A stretch of DNA of 64,000 nucleotides from Paenibacillus pasadenensis DSM 19293 (lineage in GTDB: Bacteria > Bacillota > Bacilli > Paenibacillales > Paenibacillaceae). The DNA lies in the NCBI RefSeq assembly GCF_000422485.1, contig NZ_KE383851.1:27471-91470 (forward strand), given 5' to 3'. Each line of letters opens with the position of its first letter. Position 1 is the stretch's first letter. The notes below the pieces were generated by a model. The model was not told the origin of the DNA. It did no database searches and saw only the letters and a list, made by a program, of their open reading frames with translations. The position numbers were made by a program, and so were the translations under genes. Shown in pieces: positions 18,997 through 27,446 of the stretch.

Positions 18997-19927
18997 CGCT
19001 GCGATCGGCGTGCTCGTGATGTCGTACGGGACGCCGGAAAGCCTCGACTCCGTCGAGGAGTACTACACCCACATCCGCCGCGGCCATGCGCCGTCGGCCG
19101 AGCAGCTCAAGGAGCTGACCGACCGCTACGAGGCGATCGCGGGCGGCGTCTTTCCGCTGCGCGAGAACACGGACCGCCAAGTATCCAGCCTGCAGGACAA
19201 GCTGGATACGGCCGAGCCGGGCCGCTTCCGCTGCTACCAGGGCCTCAAGCATGCCCGTCCCTACATCGAGGACGGCGTCGCGGCGATGGCCGCGGACGGC
19301 GTGAAGCGCGCGGTCGGCATCGTGCTGGCGCCGCATTACTCGACGATGAGCATCGCCAGCTACAACAAGCGGGCGCTCGCCGAGGCGCAGAAGCACGGCA
19401 TCGAGCTGGCCTGCGTGGAATCCTACCATCTGCATCCGAGCCTGATCGAGGCGCTCGCGGAGCGCGTGCGCGAAGGCGTCGAGGCCGTGTCGGCCAAAGC
19501 CGGCGGAGCGGACGTCAAGGTGCTGTTCAGCGCGCACAGCCTGCCGGAGCGCATCCGCGAGGCGGGCGATCCGTACGAGGAGCAGCTGCTGGAGACGTCG
19601 CGCGCGGTCGCCGAGGCGGCCGGAGCGCCGCGCTGGCAGTTCACCTGGCAGAGCGCGGGACGCACGGCGGAGCCTTGGCTCGGTCCGGACATCCTCGAGA
19701 CGATGGACAAGCTGGCGGGAGAAGGGGAGCGGGCGCTGCTCGCCGCGCCGGTCGGCTTCGTCTCCGACCATCTGGAGGTGCTCTACGACCTCGACATCGA
19801 GGCGATGGCCCATGCGGACAAGCTCGGCGTGGCGTTCGGCCGCATCCGCATGCTGAATTCCGATCCGCTGTACATGGAGACGCTCGCCGACAGCATCCGC
19901 GAAGCGGCGGCGAAGCTGCCGTCATGA
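18989..19927 (+). CDS. hemH: Ferrochelatase (coproporphyrin ferrochelatase, CpfC type)
   Basis: The 312-residue protein matches Bacillus HemH in length and in motifs (GVLVMSYGTPESLD at the start, HYSTMSIASY, LFSAHSLPERI, GFVSDHLEVLYDLDIEA, where the conserved Glu lies). In Firmicutes this enzyme inserts iron into coproporphyrin III and is a soluble, peripheral membrane protein. The ATG lies within hemE (ATGTCTAA overlap), with GGGAGAGGAG upstream. Its own stop overlaps the next gene as ATGA. Confidence 0.97.
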   Translation: MSNAAIGVLVMSYGTPESLDSVEEYYTHIRRGHAPSAEQLKELTDRYEAIAGGVFPLRENTDRQVSSLQDKLDTAEPGRFRCYQGLKHARPYIEDGVAAMAADGVKRAVGIVLAPHYSTMSIASYNKRALAEAQKHGIELACVESYHLHPSLIEALAERVREGVEAVSAKAGGADVKVLFSAHSLPERIREAGDPYEEQLLETSRAVAEAAGAPRWQFTWQSAGRTAEPWLGPDILETMDKLAGEGERALLAAPVGFVSDHLEVLYDLDIEAMAHADKLGVAFGRIRMLNSDPLYMETLADSIREAAAKLPS

Positions 19928-21372
19928 CGTCCGGACGGACGCCGGTCATCGTCGTCGCCGGAGCCGGACTGACCGGCCTCAGCGCGGCGTTCTACCTGCA
20001 GCTGCAGGCGCGGCAGGAGGGGCGGGAGGCGCGGATCGTGCTGGCGGAGGCGAGCGGCCGCCTCGGCGGCCGCATCGAGACGCTGCGCAAGGACGGCTTC
20101 ACGATCGAAAAAGGCCCGGATTCGTTCCTCGGCCGCAAGACGGCGATCCTGGAGCTGACGCAGGAGCTCGGCCTGCTGGACGAGCTCGTCACGACCAATC
20201 CGAAGGCGGCCAAGACGTACATCTACCAAGGAGGCCGCCTGCATCCGATGCCGGCGCGGCTCGCGCTCGGCGTGCCGGCGGACATGGCCAGCTTCCTCAA
20301 GACGGAGCTGATGGACCCGCAGGAGAAGTTCCGCGCCTCGCAGGACTTCCTGACGGCTCCGCGCCCGGACGACGGACGCGACGAGTCGGTCGGCAGCCTG
20401 CTGGAGCGGCGCTTCGGGCGGGCGATGGTGGAGCGCATCAGCGAGCCGCTGCTCGCGGGCATCTACGCCGGCGATCTGTACAAGCTCAGCCTCGCGGCGA
20501 CGTTTCCGCAGTTCCGCCAGGCCGAGCTTGAGCATGGCAGCCTCATCCGCGGCATGCGAGCGCCCAAGGCCGGCGGCGCTCCGGCCGCGCCCGACTATGT
20601 GCCGGCGGCGGCTCGCGGCGGCGTGTTCATGACGTACCGGCGCGGGCTGCGCACGCTCGTCGACGGGCTGGACGAGGCGCTGGGCGGCATCGAGCGGCGG
20701 ATGGAGACGCGCATCGAGGCGATCCGCCGCTCCTCCGGCGAGGCGGCTCCGGCGTATGAGCTGGAGCTGGCGGGCGGGGAGACGCTGGCCGCGGACGCGG
20801 TCGTCGTGACCGTGCCGAGCCAGGCGGCCGCCGCGCTGCTGGAGCCGCTGACGGACACGGCCGCGCTGCGCGCCGTCGAGTATGTCTCCGTCGCCAACGT
20901 CGTCATGGCGTTCCGCGAGGAGGATATCGCCGACATGGCGTTCGACGGCTCCGGCTTCCTCGTGCCGCGCTCCGAAGGGCGTACGATCACCGCCTGCACA
21001 TGGACGTCGTCCAAATGGCTGCACAGCAGCCCGGACGGCCGCGTGCTGCTGCGCTGCTACGTCGGCCGCGCGGGAGCGGAGGAGGGCGCGCTGCTGCCGG
21101 ACGGCGAGCTGATCGCCGCCGTGCGCCGCGACGTGCGCGACACGATGGGCATCGAGGCGGAGCCGCTGTTCACGGAGATCACGCGCCTGCACCGCTCGAT
21201 GCCGCAGTATCCGGTCGGCCACGTCGAGGCGATCGCGGGGCTGCGCGCCGCGATGCGCCGCGACTGCCCGGGCGTCTATGCGACCGGCGCCGCGTTCGAC
21301 GGCGTCGGGCTGCCGGACTGCATCCGCCAAGGCCGCGAGGCGGCGCGGCAAATCTGGGCGTCTTTAAGCTAA
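19924..21372 (+). CDS. hemY: Coproporphyrinogen III/protoporphyrinogen oxidase (HemY/CgoX)
   Basis: The 482-residue FAD enzyme has the dinucleotide-binding start VAGAGLTGLSAAFYLQ (about residues 11-26), GRLGGRIETLRKDGFTIEKGPDSFLG, and a C-terminal FAD contact (GVYATGAAFDGVGLPDCIRQG). It oxidises porphyrinogen to porphyrin; in Firmicutes the main substrate is coproporphyrinogen III. It begins at an ATG overlapping the hemH stop. The next committed enzyme of the coproporphyrin route, HemQ, is not in this window. NCBI-style names hemG and hemY are both used for this gene. Confidence 0.95.
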   Translation: MTSGRTPVIVVAGAGLTGLSAAFYLQLQARQEGREARIVLAEASGRLGGRIETLRKDGFTIEKGPDSFLGRKTAILELTQELGLLDELVTTNPKAAKTYIYQGGRLHPMPARLALGVPADMASFLKTELMDPQEKFRASQDFLTAPRPDDGRDESVGSLLERRFGRAMVERISEPLLAGIYAGDLYKLSLAATFPQFRQAELEHGSLIRGMRAPKAGGAPAAPDYVPAAARGGVFMTYRRGLRTLVDGLDEALGGIERRMETRIEAIRRSSGEAAPAYELELAGGETLAADAVVVTVPSQAAAALLEPLTDTAALRAVEYVSVANVVMAFREEDIADMAFDGSGFLVPRSEGRTITACTWTSSKWLHSSPDGRVLLRCYVGRAGAEEGALLPDGELIAAVRRDVRDTMGIEAEPLFTEITRLHRSMPQYPVGHVEAIAGLRAAMRRDCPGVYATGAAFDGVGLPDCIRQGREAARQIWASLS

Positions 21373-21492
21373 GAAGAACCGGCTCCTTTCCGAGCGGGGA
21401 TAGAATGGTATAATGGCGTAAGGTCCGTCCATCTGGCGGAATCCGGTTCGCCTCATCCATTCATTCCTGCCTTCGCGAGAGGAGCTGTCTTT

Positions 21493-22866
21493 TTGTACCG
21501 CAACCGCAGCCAAGCCAGACAGCAGCAGCGCCAGCGCCGCAAGCGCGCGGTCCGCCGCCTGCTCGTCTTGAATGTCATTCTGCTCGCCCTGCTGCTCGGA
21601 GCCGGCGCCGTGCTGGTCTTCGGCCTGAGCCGCGACAATCGGCCGGATTCCGGCGGAGCTCCGCTGGCCGAGGCGACGGCCGCGCCGTCCGAGCCTGCCC
21701 CGGCGACGGCGCCGCCTTCCGCATCGCCGACGGCGTCGCCGTCCGCATCGCCGACGCCCTCCGCGACTCCGTCGCCCGAGCCGTCGGCTTCTCCGTCGGC
21801 AGCTCCATCTGCTGCGCCGAGCGCTTCGCCGTCCGAGCCTTCCACGCCGCCGAGCGGCTCGGGAGCAGGGGCGCGGCCGACGGCTTCGCCGTCCGGCTGG
21901 TCGGGCCTCGTGCCCAAGGACGCGCCGACGATCCGCCTCGCCTTTACCGGCGACATCCTGCTGGCCGCCAAGGTAGCCGGCCTGATGGAGAGCGAGGGGC
22001 TGGACTACCCGTTCACCGGCGCGGCCGAGCGGCTGTCCAAGCCCGATCTGACCGCCGGCAATCTGGAGACGCCGATCACGTCACGCGGCAATCCTGCCAC
22101 GGGCAAGCAGTTCGTCTTCAAGGGCAAGCCGGCATACGTGAAGCCGCTCAAGGACGCCGGCTTCGACGTCGTCACGCTCGCCAACAACCATACGCTCGAC
22201 CAGGGCGTCGAGGGGCTGCTCGATACGATCGGCCATCTGGACGACGCCGGACTGCCGCATGTCGGCGGCGGCCGCACCGACAAGGAAGCGTACGCGCCGG
22301 TCGTGCTGGAGAGCGGCGGCGTCAAGGTCGCCTATCTCGGCGTCAGCCGCGTGCTGCCGGTTGTCGAGTGGAAAGCCGGCCCGACCCGTGCCGGCGTCGC
22401 CGAAGCCTATGATCCGGCGCGCGCGGAGGAGGCGATCCGCGCCGCTCGCAAGCAGGCGGATCTCGTCGTCGTCATGGTCCATTGGGGCCGCGAGCGCGCC
22501 GATCAGCCGGTCGACCACCAGCGCTCGCTCGCGCGGGCGTTCATCGACGCCGGAGCCGATCTCATCATCGGCGCGCATCCGCATGTGCTGCAGGGCTTCG
22601 AGCTGTACAAGGGCAAATGGATCGCGTACAGCCTCGGCAACTTCATTTTCACCTCCAATGCGAACTCGAACACGAGCGAGACCGGCGTGCTCGACGCCGT
22701 CTGCGCCAAGGACGGCCGCTGCGGCCTCCAGTTCCACCCGATGAAGATCGCTCAGTCGCGCCCTGCGCCCGTCTCGGGCGAGCAGCTTGCGGCTCAGCTG
22801 AAGCGGCTGAACGGCATCAGCAAGGCCGCCACCATCGGAGCGGACGGGACGGTGAAGCCGCGTTGA
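21493..22866 (+). CDS. CapA-family protein (poly-gamma-glutamate synthesis/metallophosphoesterase-like), membrane anchored
   Basis: Translation from a TTG (GAGAGGAG upstream) gives 457 residues. The basic N-terminus is followed by one membrane segment (about 18-38, LLVLNVILLALLLGAGAVLVF) and then a long low-complexity Ser/Pro/Ala linker (about 50-140). The C-terminal CapA domain has LAFTGDILLAAKV, NLETPIT, VTLANNHTLDQG, VMVHWGRERADQPVDHQ, IGAHPHVLQG and YSLGNFIF, the calcineurin-like pattern of PgsA/CapA. The protein is probably extracytoplasmic with the linker spanning the wall. No pgsBC neighbours are present, so a poly-glutamate role is uncertain. -10 TATAAT lies near 21414. Confidence 0.9.
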   Translation: MYRNRSQARQQQRQRRKRAVRRLLVLNVILLALLLGAGAVLVFGLSRDNRPDSGGAPLAEATAAPSEPAPATAPPSASPTASPSASPTPSATPSPEPSASPSAAPSAAPSASPSEPSTPPSGSGAGARPTASPSGWSGLVPKDAPTIRLAFTGDILLAAKVAGLMESEGLDYPFTGAAERLSKPDLTAGNLETPITSRGNPATGKQFVFKGKPAYVKPLKDAGFDVVTLANNHTLDQGVEGLLDTIGHLDDAGLPHVGGGRTDKEAYAPVVLESGGVKVAYLGVSRVLPVVEWKAGPTRAGVAEAYDPARAEEAIRAARKQADLVVVMVHWGRERADQPVDHQRSLARAFIDAGADLIIGAHPHVLQGFELYKGKWIAYSLGNFIFTSNANSNTSETGVLDAVCAKDGRCGLQFHPMKIAQSRPAPVSGEQLAAQLKRLNGISKAATIGADGTVKPR

Positions 22867-22935
22867 GAAGTCCGCGAGACGGCGAGGCCGCGTTGAGAAG
22901 TCCGCGGGGAGGTGAGCCGCGTTGAGGAATCCGTG
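22857..22935 (+). repeat. Three near-tandem ~30-bp units spanning the capA stop and the next gene's start
   Basis: Units begin at 22857, 22887 and 22916. The first two share an identical 20-base segment beginning GCCGCGTTGAG. The first carries the CapA-family gene's stop codon and the third carries the TTG start of the phosphodiesterase gene, so the stop/start junction has been multiplied. Confidence 0.85.
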
Positions 22936-23677
22936 CGTCGCGCATCGCGGCTGGTCGAGCCTCGCTCCGGAGAACACGCTCTCGGCGCTCCGGCTGGCCG
23001 CGGAGGCGCCCGACATCGGCTGGGCGGAGATCGACGTGCAGCTGGCGGGCGACGGGACGCCTGTGCTGCTCCATGACCGCACGCTCAGGCGGACGACGAC
23101 CGGAGGGCGCCGCGAAGCGGCCGATCTGACGGCCGAGCAGCTGGGCCGGCTCGACGCGGGCAGCTGGTTCTCGGCCGCCTATCGGGGCGAGCCGGTGCCG
23201 ACGCTGGCCGAGGCGCTGCGCGAATTCGGCGGGCGGCTGCGCTTCAACATCGAGCTCAAGCGCCACGGCGGGGCGGACGGCCTGGAGGAGCGGGTGCTCG
23301 CAGCGGTGCGCGACGCCGGCATGGAGCAGCGCTGCGTGCTGACCTCGTTCAGCCGCGGTTCGCTGCTTCGGCTGCGCGAGCTCGGAGGCGCCGTGCCGAC
23401 CGGCCTGATCGCCGACAGCTGGAACGGCCGCCTGCCGGAGGAGCTGCGGGAGCTGGGCTGCGGCCTGCTGTCGATCGACTACCGCGCTTTGAACCGGGAG
23501 CGGCTGCGGCGGCTTCGCGAGGCGGGCCTGCGCGTCATGGCGTGGACGATCGACGATTACCGGCTCATCCGTCAGCATGCTCTGATGGATGACCGGCTGA
23601 TGATTTGCACGAACGATCCGGCGTGCTGGCGCGAGGCGATGCGCAGCCTGCCGCAGCCGCACCGGACCTGGGACTGA
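22922..23677 (+). CDS. Glycerophosphodiester phosphodiesterase
   Basis: The 251-residue protein has the GDPD barrel motifs: VAHRGWSSLAPENTLSAL with the catalytic His-Arg, AEIDVQLAGDGTPVLLHDRTLRRTTTG with the metal-binding Glu/Asp and second catalytic His, FNIELK, and MAWTIDDYRLI at the end. It hydrolyses glycerophosphodiesters to glycerol-3-phosphate plus an alcohol. There is no signal peptide, so it resembles cytosolic UgpQ. The TTG at 22922 is supported by GGGGAGG 8 bases upstream; it lies in the third copy of a local repeat. Confidence 0.92.
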   Translation: MRNPCVAHRGWSSLAPENTLSALRLAAEAPDIGWAEIDVQLAGDGTPVLLHDRTLRRTTTGGRREAADLTAEQLGRLDAGSWFSAAYRGEPVPTLAEALREFGGRLRFNIELKRHGGADGLEERVLAAVRDAGMEQRCVLTSFSRGSLLRLRELGGAVPTGLIADSWNGRLPEELRELGCGLLSIDYRALNRERLRRLREAGLRVMAWTIDDYRLIRQHALMDDRLMICTNDPACWREAMRSLPQPHRTWD

Positions 23678-23715
23678 CAACAGCGAGGCGCGTTGGCGTC
23701 GAAAGGGGGAAGACG

Positions 23716-24585
23716 ATGGACGCGTGGGGCTTGCTCGACGGCCAGCCGCTGCTGAGGCTGGCCGCCGCGGCCGCCGGAGCGGCCGCGATCGCGGGCGCGG
23801 CTTGGCGCTTGCGCGCGCTGTCCGGCTCGGGAGCGCTTGCGGCCGCAATGGTCGGCACCGGTTATGTCGCGCTGGGCGGACCGTTCTGGTTCGGCCTGCT
23901 GCTGGCGTTTTTCGTCAGCTCGACGCTCTGGTCGAAGTGGAAAAAGCATCACCGCGCCAAGGCCGGCGCGGAGCGCGGCTATGCCAAGGGCAGCCGCCGC
24001 GACGCCGGACAGGTGCTGGCCAACGGCGGGGCGGGGCTGCTCCTTTGCGCCGCCTACGCCATCTGGCCGCAGCCTTGGCTGGCGCTCGCTTTTGTCGGCG
24101 TCATGGCGAGCGTCAACGCCGACACCTGGGCGACGGAGATCGGCGCCCTGAGCCGCCGCCTGCCGCGGTCGGTGCGCACGCTCCGCCGCGTGCCGGCCGG
24201 CACGAGCGGCGGCGTCACGCCGCTCGGCACCGGTGCGGCGCTGCTCGGCGGCGCCTTCATCGGGGCCGCCGCCGCGCTGCTGGCTGCGGCCGCGCCGCTC
24301 GCCTGGGGCGCCGCCGCGGCCGTCCCCGCGCCGCCGCTTGGCGCGCTGCTGGCTGCCGGCGCGCTCGCCGGACTGGCCGGCGCGCTCGCCGACTCGTGGC
24401 TCGGCGCGACGTTCCAGGTCATGTACCGCTGCTCCGCCTGCGGCAGCGAGACGGAGCGCGCCGAGCATTGCGGGCGTCCCGCCGAGCGAGTGCGCGGCTT
24501 CGCCTGGATGACCAACGACGCGGTCAACCTCGTCTCGTCGCTGCTCGCCGGCGCGCTCGCCGCGGCGATGGCGCTGCTGGGATAA
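23716..24585 (+). CDS. DUF92 family integral membrane protein (TMEM19/VTE6-like)
   Basis: The 289-residue protein has about six membrane segments and the DUF92 core ASVNADTWATEIGALSR, RRVPAGTSGGVTPLGT and GALADSWLGATFQ. Plant relatives of DUF92 include phytyl-phosphate kinase, so a polyprenyl-phosphate related activity is possible, but bacterial members are uncharacterised. A CSACGSETERAEHCG cytoplasmic or external loop with three cysteines precedes the last helix (NDAVNLVSSLLAGALAAAMALLG). The ATG at 23716 follows AAGGGGGAAGACG. Confidence 0.87.
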   Translation: MDAWGLLDGQPLLRLAAAAAGAAAIAGAAWRLRALSGSGALAAAMVGTGYVALGGPFWFGLLLAFFVSSTLWSKWKKHHRAKAGAERGYAKGSRRDAGQVLANGGAGLLLCAAYAIWPQPWLALAFVGVMASVNADTWATEIGALSRRLPRSVRTLRRVPAGTSGGVTPLGTGAALLGGAFIGAAAALLAAAAPLAWGAAAAVPAPPLGALLAAGALAGLAGALADSWLGATFQVMYRCSACGSETERAEHCGRPAERVRGFAWMTNDAVNLVSSLLAGALAAAMALLG

Positions 24586-24682
24586 CCGCCGGAGAGGGCG
24601 GGGATCGACGCTCCCGCGCTTTCCGGCGGAGCGTTCCGGACGCTCGCGCCCGCCGCCTCACGCACCGCCTCCATGCCATGCC

Positions 24683-24725
24683 AAAAAGCCTTTCCCGGCA
24701 GCAGCTGCCCGGGAAAGGCTTTTTC
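24683..24725. terminator. Bidirectional terminator between DUF92 and pepF
   Basis: AAAAAGCCTTTCCCGG pairs with CCCGGGAAAGGCTTTTT around a CAGC/GCTG-containing loop. T runs on both strands suit the two convergent genes. Confidence 0.9.
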
Positions 24726-24748
24726 TGGCTTTGGCGATGCGATGCGGA

Positions 24749-26551
24749 CTATTCGGACGGAGAATCGACCAGCTCCTCGAGCTGGCGGATGACGTCCTCG
24801 AACACGCTCATCGCCTGCTCGATCGGCTCCGGCGAGCTCATGTCGACGCCGGCCTTGCGCAGGATGTTGATCGAGAAGTCGCTGCCGCCGCTCTTCAGGA
24901 AGCCGAGGTAGCGGTCGACCGCAGGCTGGCCCTCGTCGAGGATCTGCTTGGCGAAGCTCGTCGCCGCCGAGAAGCCGGTCGCGTATTTGTACACATAGAA
25001 GCTGTTGTAGAAATGCGGAATGCGCGCCCATTCCATCTCGATGTCCTTGTCGACCGTCATGCCCTTGCCGTAGTACAGCTCGTTGAGGCCGTAGTAGATC
25101 TTGGACAGCTCCTGCGGCGTCAGCGACTCGCCCGCCTCCGCCTTCTCGTGGATGATCTTCTCGAACTCCGCGAACATCGTCTGGCGGAACACGGTCGTGC
25201 GGAACTGATCGGCATAGTAGGTGAGCAGGTACATCTTTTCCTTGCGGTCGGTCGACTTCTTGAGCAGATGGTCCATGAGCAGCGCCTCGTTGAGCGTGCT
25301 GGCCACCTCCGCGAGGAAGATCGTGTACTGCGCGTCGCGGTACTTCTGGTTGCCGTCGGAATAGAACGAGTGCAGCGCGTGCCCCATCTCATGCGTCAGC
25401 GTGAACATGCTGTTGAGGTTGTCCTTATGGTTGAGCAGCACGTACGGATGCGTGCCGTAGGCTCCCCAGCTATAGGCGCCGCTGCGCTTGCCTTCGTTCT
25501 CGTAGACGTCGATCCAGCTGTCCGAGTAGCCTTGCTGCAGCGCCTTGCCGTAGTCCTCGCCGAGCGGCTTCAAGCTTTCGGCCGTAATTTTCTTCGCTTC
25601 GTCGAACGTGATCTTCATGTCGAATTCGTCCACGAGCGGCGCGAACAGGTCGTACATATGCAGCTCGTCGACGCCGAGCAGCTTTTTGCGCAGCTCCATG
25701 TAGCGGTACATGAGCGGCAGCGAGCCGTGCACCGTGTCGATCAGATTCGTGTACACGGTCTTCGGAATGTTGTCGCCGTAGAGCGACATCTCCAGCACGG
25801 ACGGATATTTGCGGGCTTTGGCGTAAAAGACGTTTTTGGTGACGTTCGCGCTCAGCGTCGAGGCGAGCGTATTTTTGAGCTTGCCGTATGTATCGTACAT
25901 CGCCTTGAACGCCTCGCGGCGAACGTTCTGGTCCCGGCTCTCCAGGAACTCGATATAGCGGCCGTGCGACAGCTCGACCTCCTCGCCTTGCTCGTTGCGG
26001 ACCTTCGGGAACTTGAGGTCGGCGTTGTTGAGCATGCTGAAGATCGTGTTCGGCGCGCTGCTGATGTTGCCGACCTGGGCGAGCAGCGACTCCTCGTTTT
26101 TGGAGAGCACATGGGCTTTCTGCCGCTTCATCTCCTCGAGCGTATGCTTGTACGGAGCGAGCTGCGGGTCGGCGATGAACGCCTCGAGCTTTTCTTCCGG
26201 CAGCGCGAGCACCTCGGGCGTCAGGAAGCTGAGCGCCTCGCCGGCCTCGACGCTGAGCTTTTGGGACTTCTCGGACAGCGCCTGGTATTGCGGCTCCGCC
26301 GTATCCTCGTGATGCTTCATGTTGGCGAATACGTACAGGCGCTCCACATGGTAGCCGATGTCGTCCTCAAGCTCGAAGCAAGCCTTGAGGCGGGACGCTT
26401 CGGAGAGCGTGCCCTGGAACGCGGCGGCGGAGCGGATGAGCTCCTTCGCCTTGCCGTATTCCTTGTCCCAGGCGGCCTGGTCGGCAAAGATGTCTTCCAG
26501 CTTCCAACGGTACTCCGGTGCGGTTTCGGAACGTTTCGGTACTTGGCTCAT
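24749..26551 (-). CDS. pepF: Oligoendopeptidase F
   Basis: From the ATG at 26551 (AAGGAGG 6 bases upstream) the 600-residue M3 zinc metallopeptidase starts MSQVPKRSETAPEYRWKLEDIF, the usual PepF opening. The zinc motif HEMGHALHS lies in FTLTHEMGHALHSFYSDGN, with the third ligand Glu in FLAEVASTLNEALLMDHLL. PepF cleaves peptides of about 7-17 residues in the cytoplasm. The frame stays open upstream to an ATG at 26704 that has its own GGAGG site and would add a 51-residue signal-peptide-like extension; I take the shorter form as the main product. Confidence 0.95.
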   Translation of the reverse strand: MSQVPKRSETAPEYRWKLEDIFADQAAWDKEYGKAKELIRSAAAFQGTLSEASRLKACFELEDDIGYHVERLYVFANMKHHEDTAEPQYQALSEKSQKLSVEAGEALSFLTPEVLALPEEKLEAFIADPQLAPYKHTLEEMKRQKAHVLSKNEESLLAQVGNISSAPNTIFSMLNNADLKFPKVRNEQGEEVELSHGRYIEFLESRDQNVRREAFKAMYDTYGKLKNTLASTLSANVTKNVFYAKARKYPSVLEMSLYGDNIPKTVYTNLIDTVHGSLPLMYRYMELRKKLLGVDELHMYDLFAPLVDEFDMKITFDEAKKITAESLKPLGEDYGKALQQGYSDSWIDVYENEGKRSGAYSWGAYGTHPYVLLNHKDNLNSMFTLTHEMGHALHSFYSDGNQKYRDAQYTIFLAEVASTLNEALLMDHLLKKSTDRKEKMYLLTYYADQFRTTVFRQTMFAEFEKIIHEKAEAGESLTPQELSKIYYGLNELYYGKGMTVDKDIEMEWARIPHFYNSFYVYKYATGFSAATSFAKQILDEGQPAVDRYLGFLKSGGSDFSINILRKAGVDMSSPEPIEQAMSVFEDVIRQLEELVDSPSE

Positions 26552-26704
26552 GATAGCCCTCCTTGGAAGGTTCGGTAGTGGAGCCGCGTCCGCGCTCCCG
26601 GAAGCGGGATGGGCGGGCGCGGCGGCGGGCGGCGCGCCGGCGGCGATGCGCGGCGGAGCTCCGCCCAGCAGGGTCAGCGACAGCAGCACGGGCAACCATT
26701 TCAT
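26552..26704 (-). other. In-frame upstream extension of pepF resembling a signal peptide
   Basis: An ATG at 26704 with GGAGG (minus strand, 26717-26713) 8 bases upstream opens 51 codons in frame with PepF. The sequence begins MKWLPVLLSLTLLGGAPP (charged start, hydrophobic core, then Ala/Pro-rich linker), which looks like a signal peptide. Whether it is translated is unknown. Confidence 0.45.
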
Positions 26705-26762
26705 TCGGCAGGCCTCCATCGGGAACAAGAATACCCTTTAGTATGCCTGCCTGGGGCTTGCC

Positions 26763-26942
26763 TTATGTTCCCATGCGGAACAAGGAGGCGACGAGGAGCA
26801 CGAACGCGATCGAGACGAGCGCGATCGCGCTGATCGCGAGCGGCTTGCGCACTCGATCCGGCAGCGACGACCGGTTCATGAGGACGATCGCGGCCAGGCA
26901 GAAGCTGGCGATGATGAAGATGACGGCATTGGTGGTGTCCAT
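26763..26942 (-). CDS. Small two-helix membrane protein
   Basis: A 59-residue protein, MDTTNAVIFIIASFCLAAIV at the start, with two membrane segments (about 6-22 and 36-54) joined by a basic loop (MNRSSLPDRVRKPLA). GGAGGAG lies 10 bases before the ATG. It is on the pepF strand about 60 bases upstream of that gene's alternative start. No family recognised; the hairpin topology with a positive inside loop is typical of small membrane proteins. Confidence 0.65.
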   Translation of the reverse strand: MDTTNAVIFIIASFCLAAIVLMNRSSLPDRVRKPLAISAIALVSIAFVLLVASLFRMGT

Positions 26943-27030
26943 CCGGGCAAGGCTCCTCCATTTTATGGGAATTGATCCGGGGATGCGTGTAACCTTCGCG
27001 AAGGGCGGGGAGTAATCCTGCCGCCGGCTC

Positions 27031-27264
27031 TTAGACCTCGCGCAAATTTTGCAGAATCGTCTGCAGCTCTTCCTCGCGGCCTTCGAACTTCTCCGGACGG
27101 AAGCGGCTCTCCGCCCAATGCATCAGCTCCGGACGGCTCAGGAACGTATGGCATTCCTCGCCCCATTGGTCGGAAATCTCCCTTGCGATGATCGTCTTGC
27201 CGTGGACCTCGACGTTCAGCATATTGTATTTGTCGGTCTTGTAGATCAGATGTTTTTTGATCAT
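27031..27264 (-). CDS. Conserved hypothetical 77-residue protein
   Basis: MIKKHLIYKTDKYNMLNVEV begins a soluble protein with a short beta-rich N-terminal half (DKYNMLNVEVHGKTIIAREI) and an acidic helical C-terminus (RPEKFEGREEELQTILQNLREV). AAGGGGG lies about 10 bases before the ATG. It is divergent from the upstream-ORF/methyltransferase pair. I do not recognise the family. Confidence 0.75.
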   Translation of the reverse strand: MIKKHLIYKTDKYNMLNVEVHGKTIIAREISDQWGEECHTFLSRPELMHWAESRFRPEKFEGREEELQTILQNLREV

Positions 27265-27353
27265 GACGATAAATCCCCCTTCATGTGTCGGACTTGCTAT
27301 CCCTTCATCATAGCGCTAAAAATCGTTGCAAAGCAAACAAGAGGTGGATTAGC

Positions 27354-27446
27354 ATGGAAATGCATCCCTCCTTTTCGAAAAAGGGATGCTCCGCCGTCGC
27401 CGCGAGAGCGGCGGGGAAGACGAGAAGAGGAGAGATGAACGCATGA
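27354..27446 (+). CDS. Possible 30-codon leader ORF coupled to the methyltransferase gene
   Basis: AAGAGGTGG lies about 6 bases before an ATG that opens a 30-residue basic peptide (MEMHPSFSKKGCSAVAARAA at the start). Its stop overlaps the methyltransferase start as ATGA. A hairpin (GCATCCCT at 27363 with AGGGATGC near 27383) lies inside it. This arrangement fits translational coupling or a regulatory leader; no homology supports it. Confidence 0.45.
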   Translation: MEMHPSFSKKGCSAVAARAAGKTRRGEMNA

